Assembly (NCBI GenBank): GCA_002261195.1 | Contig: MVBO01000186.1 | Location: 1 to 24,092 of the forward strand | Direction of reading: 5' to 3' | Length of the DNA stretch: 24,092 nt | DNA from: Bifiguratus adelaidae | Lineage: Eukaryota; Mucoromycota; Endogonomycetes; Endogonales | In this document: positions 1-9,480 of the stretch, one piece after another | Position numbering within the stretch: the first letter of the stretch is position 1 | Layout: each line of letters begins with the position of its first letter | Made by a program: the position numbers and the translations under genes | Notes under the pieces: generated by a model | Databases searched by the model: none | Seen by the model: the letters and a program-made list of their open reading frames with translations, nothing else | What the model was told of the DNA's origin: nothing

Positions 1-271
1 TCAGGGTTCCAAAGAAGACGACAGAGTACAAGATATGGTTGGGAGACCATATGGCAACCACTTGTCCCGCCTTGATATGCTCCTCGAAGCGTAATACATG
101 AGCTATCTTTAGGGCAGCGTCAATCAGCTCGCCGTACCGCAAGGTCTCTCCGGTGTGAGCATCAATTGACGATACGGTATCTTTGGCGACACCCCACGGG
201 TTCGACAAGATGAACCGTTGTAGGGATACACGTGGTATACGTTGTTCAGGGAATGGAGACGTAAGCACCAT
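1..271 (-). CDS. 4-coumarate-CoA-ligase-like acyl-CoA synthetase, N-terminal part (runs off left edge)
   Basis: The reading frame starts at the ATG at 269-271 on the minus strand and stays open for 90 codons to the window edge, so only the N-terminus is seen. It has the usual start of fungal 4CL-like adenylating enzymes (ANL superfamily): an FILSNPW segment, then a D-x-x-TGE-x-LRYGEL element, then a VVAIWSPNHI stretch, which is the early Rossmann-like part before the phosphate-binding loop. The family activates a carboxylic acid with ATP to an acyl-AMP and passes it to CoA; the substrate cannot be told from this part. A decayed paralogue lies directly upstream on the same strand and shares most of these residues, so the two come from a tandem duplication. 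The catalytic motifs lie outside the window, so whether this copy is intact is unknown. Confidence 0.8.
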   Translation of the reverse strand, partial: MVLTSPFPEQRIPRVSLQRFILSNPWGVAKDTVSSIDAHTGETLRYGELIDAALKIAHVLRFEEHIKAGQVVAIWSPNHILYSVVFFGTL

Positions 272-619
272 AATCGTAACCAAGGTGTAGAGAGAGAAGG
301 ATGCCGAGACAACGGGAAACGTGAGATGGAAAGGAGAACTGCGGCGAAAGAGGATTTCCTTTAGGGAAAGTTCCTTGCGGAACTTTTGGACCGAATGGGT
401 TGTAGGAGGTTTTTGGTTAAATTAATTTCATTCATTTAATTACCGGACTTTGGTACCGAGAACCCACGAAAGGCAATCCAAAATACCGCCAATTCAATAG
501 GATTAAATTCATTTCATTCATTTAATTAATTGAATGATGTATGGTCATGATGAAAACGGTTCTATAGCTCTACACATATGTATTGGGTTTAGTGTTTCGA
601 AATATCTAAGTATAAGCTT
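272..619. other. Intergenic stretch with AT-rich repeated motif and small inverted repeat
   Basis: This lies between the start of the left-edge ligase gene and the end of the decayed paralogue and should hold the promoter of the former. I see no gene. The 16-base string TTTCATTCATTTAATT occurs twice, near 426-441 and near 512-527. The second copy overlaps an inverted repeat with 7-base arms, TCATTCA at 514-520 and TGAATGA at 531-537, around an AT-rich loop. No function can be assigned. Confidence 0.5.
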
Positions 620-2276
620 TCATTTACAACTTCGAAGGTGCATCGTAACCTTTTGCCCCTCTTTCACCATATCGTTCAATATCCTTCGAAGAATTTTGCC
701 AGATGTGCTCTTGGGAATCGCACGATAACACGCACACCACCACGCAGCTTCTTGTGAGGAGCAACCTTACCATTGATGAATGCCCGGATATCTTCGGGTG
801 TAGATTTTGCTCCTTCTCTCAAGACGACGAATGCCAGCGGTAGCTCTGTGGCTTGACTTGGATCATATAGTGGAATAGCCGCGGCGTCAATCACATCGGG
901 ATGCGTAAGTAGATAGCTTTCCAACTCTACAAGATATCAGGTTTGAGCTTGGCAAAACCATCCCATTGAGCCGGTGACTAAAAAAGGAAAAGTGTTGATA
1001 TCGATAGTGGTCCGCTATACTCAGTACATTCCTTTGCCTTACCTTGATCATCCAGACCAAATCTGTCGGGTACCCCGTGACTCGTGACTGTCGCTTCCGT
1101 GAGTCTGTATCCTAGCACACTTTAGCTATCATACCGCTTGTGAACATTGTGCAAAAGTACCTGTATGACTGCAGTTTCTGGGAACCGGTGTTTCAATTGC
1201 AGTTCCAAGTCTCGAACAAGAGGAGCCGCTCCAGACGCGACTCGCCTAACGGTAGACAAATCATTATTGTCGACGAGGGGTGTTTTTGCCAGCAACAGGC
1301 AAATGAGCGGGACAAGAGGCAAGTGGGTAAGCTTATATTTCTCAATGGATGCCAGAAACAGATCGAGTGCAAACTGTTTCAGAAACACCCATTTGGCCCC
1401 CTGAACGGATCATGTGAGTCGGCGCGATTACTCCTCATTACCACAATCTTACCATAATGGTCATGAGCAGCATGACACTCGTCATTCCATAGACATGATA
1501 GAAGGGCAAGATACAAGGGTTCGACTGACCTTTGGATCCACCCATTTGCCATTGACACAGTGCTGCTGCATAAGATTGGCCACGACGTTATGATGCGATA
1601 GACAGACATCCTTGGACATGCCTACATCATATATTAGATTTGAGTAAGGCCCGTCTCAGCGAAGCGTTGAGACTTACCTGTCGTACCGGACGAATAGGGT
1701 AGAATGGCAGTGACTGAGTCGAATCACTGTGCCGAACATCGACGAAAACATCTTCTACTCGAACATGCTGATGTCTCTTTGCTCGCAAGATATCACGGAT
1801 GCTCTTTGTGCTCACCGTCGTATCGTTCGAGGCATCAAAGGTCATGACGCGCTCAAAGGAAGGTGATGCTTCTTCGCCAATTCGATAGCCGAGTCCAATT
1901 TGTTCGCATCACATGCGATCTATTGAGCTCCAGAATCTTGAAGCTGATGTGAGAACTCGTAGTCCGTCAGATCCGTTTTGGCAATCGTCACTACATCCCC
2001 AGCAATCAGAGTAGCATTGAATAGGACCGGATACAAGATGTGATTGCATGACTATATAGCCACGACTGGTCCTGGTTTCAAATCTTCTTCAAATCGCAAG
2101 GTATATGCTACTTTCAAAGCAGCTTCAATTAATTCGCTATACCGAAATGATTCGCCGGTATGAGCGTCGATGCAAGAAACTGTGTCCTCTGGGACGCTCC
2201 AAGGGTTCGAAAGGATGAACCGCTGCACGAATACCCTTGGTATATGTTGCTTTGGGAAACGGGAGGCCAGTACCAT
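620..2276 (-). pseudogene. Decayed 4CL-like acyl-CoA synthetase (tandem paralogue)
   Basis: The piece covers a whole ligase gene from an ATG at 2274-2276 to a TGA at 620-622, but it cannot code. The N-terminus matches the neighbouring copy until a TAG stands where the neighbour has the tryptophan of VVAIWSP (near 2052). A second in-frame TAG follows near 1920. Further pieces are recognisable in shifting frames: the ATP-binding loop PYSSGTTG ending near 1678, LPFYHVYGMTSV near 1490-1530, the SGAAPL region near 1230, and the C-terminal SYLLTHPDV and PKSTSGKILRR near 690-915. Frames change at least near 1575, at the intron near 1090-1160 and near 708, where one base appears lost just before the catalytic-lysine motif. 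About 110-130 residues normally found between the GSMG region and the C-terminal domain are missing near 935-945. Relic introns with GT and AG ends remain, for example near 1627-1678. I infer loss of function with no recent selection. Confidence 0.88.
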
Positions 2277-2542
2277 AATGATTACAGATGAAATGTGCCG
2301 ATTGAGGAGAAGAGAGCGGATGAAGTGGAATCATGCCCATAGCGCAGTAAAATGTTGGTCTTTCATGGATGTAATTGCAGTGGGCTTGTTCTCCGGGCGA
2401 CTCGTACGCGGAATTTGGTCCCCGTATGGACCGATGATAGCTTAAGCATATCGATGGATGGTCTGACCTCAGACATCCTTAGTCTTATCTTTCTTTGAAT
2501 GTACATATCTACAACAGGCCTATATTAAGAAGAGACGCTTAA

Positions 2543-3805
2543 CTAATCTAACGGAGCGGCGAGCAAGTGGGTATCGTGGTGTAGATTCATCATTTCCGTA
2601 ATGGCGCGGGCACATTCGGTGCCCATGCGATAATAATCTGTGTTCTTGCTCGCACTGAACATCTCCATATGTGCGTCGATTTCGTCGTTAGAGTTGGAAT
2701 ACAAAGGAGTAAAATATCGGTTCACGTGAGAAGGTGGTGGTCTGATAAACGTTCTATGGGTTTGGGTGTTGCCGGAGGTATTTTTCATGTAGTAACAGTA
2801 AAATGTTATGTCGGGTACTTTGATCAAGTCGTCGATTCTGTCATAAATAGTGTCAATGCTGAAAGTCGGTAAAACTAATTCAAGGTTCATCACACGCACC
2901 TTTTCCGGAGCTCTGCATCCTTGATGAGCGCACTGACAAACTGCATGTGTTCAAAGACCCAAGTCGAGCCTTCTGTCACCTTGTTTCGCTGCGACAGAGC
3001 CACTCCAACGGCCGTCGCAGCACCTGCCACTCCGGCAATGGTTCCCCAAGTCCGACCGTTTGCGGCCACGGATGAAGCTGCGCGACGGAACATGTTTTTT
3101 AGAGAGGGAGAAGCAGCCGTCACCGCGTTTGCCGCTGGCACAACCGTCGACACGATGGAATAGCCGTCGCTGATACTGATCGGTAAGGATCCTTCAACAC
3201 GCTGCAAAGCCGTTTGCGCGATCACATCCGAGTGCAACGAATAGAATGGCGTATCAAATGCAAGCAATCCCAAGACGTTTTCCATAACCTCGTGGCGTAA
3301 ACCGTGCAAGCGAAGAATCACATCTGCGCCTAAAATTCATGGACGTGAATATCATGCAATATCCAGTTAATAGGTGGCTACCTACCCACGATGCCACCCA
3401 TGCTATGTCCGCACAGCACGATACGCACCTTGCCGGTGCTGCCAATCTTACTCAGATGTTGTTGCCTTTCTTTGACACCGTCTTCTAGCCAGTCACAGAA
3501 GGTAACCACGGTCGCTTCCAGAGATCTAGGAAGACGTTCAGAGCGTAAGCCAAGGCTACCCGCAGCCAGAAAGGAAAGCCTTACCCTCTTGTCTGGTACG
3601 TTGGGTATATTAAGGTCTCCACGTCAGCATTCATACTATTGGTCAAGATGGTCCGAAGTCGGTTCGGAAAGTCCTATCCCTGAGTGTCGGCAACTTCCTC
3701 CCTTTCACCTTCACCTTGAATTACCTCGAACGAGTCCACAGAGCCCTTGAAGCCATGAATAAACACCACCAGCAGATTGTCTTCTTCCAGCAAGTTGCGC
3801 TGCAT
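2543..3805 (-). CDS. DUF676-type alpha/beta hydrolase (putative serine lipase)
   Basis: Five exons are read on the minus strand: 3725-3805, 3585-3673, 3386-3525, 2900-3329 and 2543-2858. All junctions are GT...AG and keep frame, giving 351 residues. Near residue 15 there is a VVFIHGFKGS strand with the oxyanion-type HGF. The nucleophile elbow GHSMGG has its serine at residue 98. LLAFDTPFYSLH follows near residues 125-136, a hallmark of this fungal hydrolase group, and a conserved C-terminal block has RTFIxPPP, a FTPLYSxSxDEIxAHxEMF run and a YYRMG motif. An alanine- and glycine-rich segment at about 195-215 could be a membrane contact. The family holds lipases and esterases related to GPI-inositol deacylase folds; the substrate is unknown. 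The gene is divergent from UTP15, with 61 bases between the two start codons. Intron 4 is only 41 bases long. The fold is firm; the exact reaction is inference. Confidence 0.85.
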
Positions 3806-3866
3806 TTCGCGCTAAACTGTGGCTTAGCAATATTTTTTACGGCTTTCGTCTCTTTCAGTTGCGCAG
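3806..3866. promoter_or_regulatory. Bidirectional promoter, hydrolase / UTP15
   Basis: Only 61 bases lie between the start codon of the hydrolase (minus) and that of UTP15 (plus), so both core promoters and 5' leaders must share this stretch or overlap the coding parts. It contains an AATATTTTTTACGG stretch and pyrimidine runs near 3850-3860 but no clear TATA box. Its role is inferred from the layout. Confidence 0.55.
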
Positions 3867-5571
3867 ATGTCGACTGACTTTCAGAAATTAGCGGTCAAGC
3901 GGTATCCAAAGGTCATTGGACGCAAGTCTGAAGAGTATCGATATTGGCGAAAGTTCAAGGTAAGGCAAATGAAGTTTGAACGCGAAGGAGAGGCTAATGC
4001 ACGGTTAGTCGCCGATTCTTGCCAAAGAGTATGCATCAGTCACATCGGTTCACTTTTCGCCTGTAGCGCCTCACGACTTTGCGGTCACTGCATCGGCGCG
4101 TGTACAGATCTATTCTGCAAAGACGCATACGGCTAAAAAGACCATTTCCCGCTTCAAGGATACAGCGTATGGAGCAACTTTTCGAAATGATGGGAAATTG
4201 ATCGTCGCTGGAGATGCGACGGGCCTCGTTCAAGTGTTTGACGTGGGATCCCGTGCCATTCTAAGAACGTTTCGTGAGCATACTCAGTAGGTTGCTAGAA
4301 TTTTGACTAGGCAAGTGCTAATCCTATCACTCAGTCCTGTCCATGTCACCAAATTCCTTCCAAACAATACCCAAATCATGACGGCGGGAGATGACAAAAT
4401 TGTCAAAGTTTGGGACATACCCAGTGAGACGGCTATCACCACCTTCCGAGATCACACAGTAAGTTGACAAGCAGCTCATCTTTATCCTTATAACTAATCG
4501 ATCGTTCTCTGTCAGGATTACATTCGTAGTGGAAGCATCTCTCCAGATGATCCCAACCTGATCCTGAGCGGTTCGTATGATCGAAGCATCAAGCTCTTTG
4601 ATCTACGGGCGAATTCGTGCGTCATGACCATGGATCATCATGATCCTGTCGAAGATTTGCTCATGTTTCCGGGTGGAGGAGTCGTGGTAAGCGCAGGCGG
4701 CACAAACATCAAGGTTTGGGACTTGTTCGCAGGTGGACGACCGATGCAAGTATTGTCCAACCATCAAAAGACCGTCACGAGTCTCTGTTTTGACGGTAAT
4801 TATACACGGCTACTCGCAGGTAGCTTGGATCAACATGTCAAGATCTACAATGTGCAAGATTACAAGGTCGTCCATAGTGTCAAATACCCCGCTCCTATTC
4901 TCAGCGTCGCTCTTTCACCTGATGACACACACCTCGTGACAGGAATGGCGAATGGCTTATTGTCCATCCGTCAACGGCAACTTAAAGCAGCGGAAACACC
5001 TTCCAAAAAAGATACGGATGATTACCTTCGAACCGGCTCGTACCGTTTCTTCATTCGAGGACAAACATACACAGGAAATTCAGACGATTTTACAGTCGAA
5101 TCCAAGCGGAAACGACGTCTCGCCGATTACGATCGCCTGCTCAAAAAGTTCGAGTACGGCAACGCCCTTGATGCTGCTTTACGGAGCAGTCATCCTCCCG
5201 TCATCATCGTTTCATTACTGCAAGAGCTCATTCACCGAGACGGTTTATCGCAGGCCTTGTCCGGTCGGGATGACATTTCCCTAGAGCCCATCGTCTACTT
5301 TATTGTCAAGCATGTGGATAATCCCAAGTACTCCAATCTGCTGATCGATGTGACCGAGTGTATTCTGGAGCTCTATGCGTCCGTACTCGGCCAATCGCCA
5401 CTTGTCGATGACTTGATCACTCGTCTCCAAACCAAGGTAAATAAGGAAGTACTGTTTCAAAAGGATTTGCAACAGGTGCTTGGTTCCATCGAGATGCTCT
5501 TTGCCAAATCCACCGGCCACGCCGCTCCACCTGGATATACACCAGAGATTCCCAATGGCATCGTTGCCTAG
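3867..5571 (+). CDS. UTP15: U3 snoRNP-associated protein Utp15 (WD40, UTP-A/t-UTP complex)
   Basis: Four exons, 3867-3959, 4009-4286, 4335-4458 and 4516-5571, join in frame to 516 residues, the usual length for Utp15. The N-terminus has the typical FQKLAVKRYP and YRYWRKFK motifs, followed by SPxLAKEY and a WD40 propeller (about residues 35-330). WD repeat cores are visible such as TAGDDKIVKVWD, LSGSYDRSIKLFD and VSAGGTNIKVWD. After a basic linker comes the Utp15 C-terminal helical domain (about 365-495) beginning YDRLLKKFEYGNALDAAL. In known fungi the protein belongs to the t-UTP/UTP-A subcomplex of the small-subunit processome, needed for Pol I pre-rRNA transcription and 18S processing in the nucleolus. 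The start is fixed by the conserved first residues. The gene ends 126 bases from the convergent SEC24 stop codon. Confidence 0.95.
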
Positions 5572-5697
5572 TCCAGAATGGCACAAATTGCTTCTTGCAA
5601 AAAGTGTGCAAGAATTATCATGTATATTGCATTGTATAATAACATCACAAGACCACGTCATGTTGAACGATGCCTATGCTGTCATGCCTATAAAGGC

Positions 5698-8600
5698 CTA
5701 ATAACGATGAGCCCAGTAACTCGCTGTTTGCATGATGCCGGCATTCTCCTGGGCGCTGATCTGGCGTGCTCCATTAACATTCTGCAACCCGCCTCGCTCC
5801 GCCAGAGCACTTACCTCTGATTGAATTTTCCTGTGGATGAAGCACAGGTAATCCACATAGGACATGTTTTCATTATTCTTGTCTTCCACAAGCATATTGG
5901 CGAAATCAAGTTCAAAGGGATCAATTTGTTGTCTGACGACTTGCAACGACAAACTTCGCGCACGTGCTGATTGCATATAGTTGACCATGGCCTGAATCTT
6001 TTGTGATCGGACGTTGTCGAGCTCCGGCAAAGAAGGCATGCAAATGTCGACTTCTTCCAGCGTCGAGACGCCAAACACATTCTGCAAAAAGTCTGCCGGC
6101 ACTTCTCGACCCAACCACAACATCATCCGTTGGCCATTCTCCAAGAGATAGGCGCCGGCGGGATCGAGTCGCTGATACGAAAGGCGCACAGCCGGGGGAA
6201 GTACAATACGGTGCGTATTCGCCGGATTTGGCAGACCTTCGTGCTCTTGCAGAGAATGTATCGGGATCATTCTGGGATAGTAAAAGGCAATGCTGTCGGC
6301 GACCCCCAGGCTTTTGACGAAACGCATACTATCCACTCGTATGTCGCTATTGATGGTGCTGCCAGATCGAATGAAACTGGACTTGAGAACTGACAGGGTA
6401 TATAGAGGGAAGAGCTTGAAGGATTCGGGCAGGATAAGTTGACCTGGCGAGGTAGACGATGCGCAGTTCTTGCGATATGCCGCCAGAATCTTTGTACACT
6501 TGTCGGTTAGCTCTTCGCGAACGTCACCAAGAGTCTTGACTGCCGTGCGTCCGACAGCTTGCTTGCTCATCAGGTTCACCGTTGTGTCCATTTCGGCGTA
6601 GCGGAAAACGTTGCCGAGCAATGTCGTGACCGGAACGCTCATGGTGTGCACTCTTACGCGTCGTTGACCAGTTGCTGTCGTGTACAAGAGTGCGCATTGG
6701 AAAGACGATTCTGTCTTCTCGTCAAGGCGTCCGTCGTGTTTCAAGATCACTCCAAACGCCTTGTCACAATCAATACCAGCAAACTCCACATCGGTGCTGT
6801 TCCGCATGAAGAAATTGCCCAAGTGCTCCTCTACACGGAGGCCGTTCGAACAGCGAACTCTTGCTACTGCTTGATAACCAAACTCTCGGATCACGTTGTG
6901 CTTCAAGTCGGATGCGAAGCGATTGCCATCATGTATTTGGTTGAAGTTGGGATAATAATACACATCCCCGCCAGTGATGGATGCAATTTGAGCTGTTTGA
7001 CGTATGTCAGATATTAGAACATTTGACACGTACGTTATCCGCTCACCTGTGGTAGCGACGTCAATGTAGGCCGTTGGGAACAAAAAGACGTCCACGCACA
7101 CGCCAGCTTCGCACAAATCGACTCCAAGAGTGCGATAGGCGGCTTCTTGCGGTTGAAATAGCTGCTTCTCCTTATCGGTATTGTAAAGTTTGGGATCCTC
7201 TCTGCTCTTGAGGATATTTGGTCCCACGTTGGGCAAAGATGCCTGGAAGATTAAGATCTTTCCTCCGAGATTGGCCTGCAATATTGTAAGTAAGACTTGT
7301 TGTTTGATAACCTGCGCAACATACTAAGCCTGCAAGAGCGGCCCGAATCGCGGGAGCATAGGCTGTTTCTCGGCACATTGTTTCGCGCGTCATGTCCGGC
7401 AACGTATCCAGTAAAGCGTTGATAGCAATACTAAGAAAGTGTTAAAACGGCCTGCAAAGGTCATCCGAACGGATTTTCACAGGAAGCTTACCTTGATTCA
7501 TCAGGGTCAACCAAGAAACCTTCATGTATAGGAACGAAAACATCAGCAATGTCTGATACAACCATCATTTGCGGTTGCTCGAGGGTGGACTAAATATGAA
7601 CATTAATATCGGCTGTCGTAGCTGCTTCACCCTTAACGACCTACGTTCAGATTATAGAACTGGATAGACTTGTCAAAAGTCAAGATGCCAATCTTTGAGC
7701 CTCTCGGTAATTGACAGACGCCCTGTTGCGGGTAGAGAACATCACGTAAAGCCTTGCAAAATTGCTGCACCACACCGCTTTGGACGGAAAGCCAAGAAAT
7801 GTCCAAAGCAAAGACATAGTTGACTGGTCCAGGTTCGCGCGCCCAATATTCTTTTGGTACATCAAATTCAACCGTGCCGAAGCGAAGCTCAGGTCGAGAA
7901 TCCAAATCGATACGTCGACCATTCATGTCGAGATTGGCGAAATACTCCGCGGGGACTACATGTGATAGGCTTAGCGCGACTTTTGCGAGATGCGAAGGTT
8001 GTTCACTCACCTTCACTATCAAATCCGCAGAGGTTGCAGACAAACTTACGACCGCCTTCGACAAAGATACACCATGGATTAATGTATCCTTTGCAACGGT
8101 TACACCGTGGCGGTCCGGCAGGTCCAAAGTCCACTGTCTGAATAGGCTCTTCATCAGGGCGTAATTGAGCCAAAGGTTGAAAAACGAGTCCCAGAGGAAG
8201 TTGCGATGTTTCTAAAAGTTCATCATTGTGTGGAATATTGTACGTTGTGATACGCATGAATCTCGGATTACAGTTTCCTGCAACTTGCGTGAGCACAGAC
8301 ACGAAAAATACAAAGCCCAACTACCTTGATCAATGCACTGAAAGTCAGTACTGGCAAGCGGAAGATTGCCTTTTGAGCATGTTCCAAAAGGATGCTCATC
8401 ATACAGTCGCTGGTCCGCTTCTTGTACTTGCACTGGTGACGGAATTTGATTCGGATCGATGCGAGATTTGGGCTGGGATTGAGCGCTGATACCTCCCATC
8501 GTTGGTAACGGAGCAGGTTGTTGTACTGGACGTGCCGCTTGAGGTGTAGGAGCGGAGCTGCCAGGAGGTACCTGACCTTGCTGCCCTTGATTTGATTGCG

Positions 8601-9427
8601 GCGGATACGCGGCTCCGGTAAATGGATACTTTGTTGGACCCGTGCCTTGATATTGTTGATTCGTCATTGGAAACGATGGCCGGCGCTGACCGGGTCCGTA
8701 TTGTGGTTGCTGAGGAGTAGGACCATTTTGCGGTGGAACTTGTCCACTCGCTGGCGTCGTTGGGTGTTGATACTGCATCGGCTGAGGCATCGGCTGTTGC
8801 ATGGGCTGCTGCACGGGTTGTGCTGGTGATACTGCGGGAGAAGGATTGAACGTTTGAGGTGTAGGCGTGCCTTCGTTTCCAGAATGATAGGCTCGTCGTG
8901 TGCGTGATGTCTTGTGAGATCCCTGAGGTGGGCCAGCATGCTAGAGATAGCCAATGAATCATCAGAACGTGTACAAACGTCGTCGTCAACGACACTTACC
9001 GGAGGACTTATAGCGTTTGGCGGCTGTAAGGTCATGGAAGCCATCTGGTGGGACATTTCATTCGCTGGAGGTGACTGATGGGGAGAACCCAAAGGAACTC
9101 CGTTCGGAGGAGTGACCTGCGGACGAACAAGTTGCGGTGATTGTGACGGAGGATAAGGTTGTCCTAAAGGCAGTGGCATCGCGTCAGTAAGGTCGAAAGA
9201 CCAAAGTCTACCCTTGATCACTCACCTGGAGGCCGCTGAGGTACGCCGTTAGCACCTCCCTGTGGCCGAGGTCCGTTCCTCGGCCCTTTGATGGGGGGAG
9301 CCATCGGCGGCGAAGGTCCTTGCATGTTGGGCGGACGCATCACGGGACGCATACCAGGGGGTGGACGTGCCTGTCCTTGTGCTGGTCTCACCACGGGTCC
9401 GTTCGGCCGCAAAGGTTGCGCATACAT
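5698..9427 (-). CDS. SEC24: COPII coat subunit Sec24
   Basis: Nine exons on the minus strand (9226-9427, 9000-9163, 8325-8940, 8011-8277, 7645-7955, 7492-7589, 7325-7430, 7047-7275, 5698-6992) join in frame to 1095 residues. The first 330 residues are rich in Pro, Gln and Gly, as in Sec24 N-termini, with a small QPM repeat near 8775-8815. The zinc finger follows with Cys386, Cys389, Cys408 and Cys411 (RCNRC ... CNLC), then the vWA-like trunk starting [10 protein letters not shown], the beta-sandwich and helical parts, and the gelsolin-like end around GQRMMLWLG. Sec24 pairs with Sec23, selects ER export cargo and forms the inner COPII layer. The CDS lies head-to-head with SEC8, 53 bases between ATGs. 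The 1295-base last exon carries the C-terminal part. Identification is firm; the first-exon start rests on the first ATG of the Pro-rich frame and is less certain. Confidence 0.95.
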
Positions 9428-9480
9428 GCTATAAGAAAGAGAGAGGGAAGGAGAAAAAGGTACGAAGTCCTTTATTCAGC
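9428..9480. promoter_or_regulatory. 53-base bidirectional promoter, SEC24 / SEC8
   Basis: The stretch between the SEC24 start codon (minus) and the SEC8 start codon (plus) is 53 bases long. It is purine-rich on the plus strand (repeated GAGA, GGGAAGG and GAAAAAGG), hence a pyrimidine tract for SEC24. A TATAAG string at 9430-9435 could serve as a TATA-like element in the plus direction, but it lies too near the ATG to be sure. Shared control is inferred from the layout. Confidence 0.6.

Noticed and set aside
620-2276. Repeat-induced point mutation as cause of the TGG-to-TAG stops in the ligase and MFS relics
   Set aside because: Two Trp codons became TAG, which fits a CpA-to-TpA change, but the aligned start of the two ligase copies differs by all kinds of substitutions and the relics also have base losses. 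Ordinary decay explains this better.
3556-3584. A 29-base intron in the hydrolase gene (acceptor GGGTAG at 3556-3561)
   Set aside because: Frame is kept, but 29 bases is too short for a usual intron. The next acceptor, ending at 3526, gives 59 bases, also keeps frame and restores the family-like TRGSLEATV sequence.
8399-8995. Ser/Thr-rich minus-strand open frame over the SEC24 N-terminus
   Set aside because: It is an out-of-frame reading of the Pro/Gln-rich exon 3; the SEC24 frame joins cleanly on both sides.
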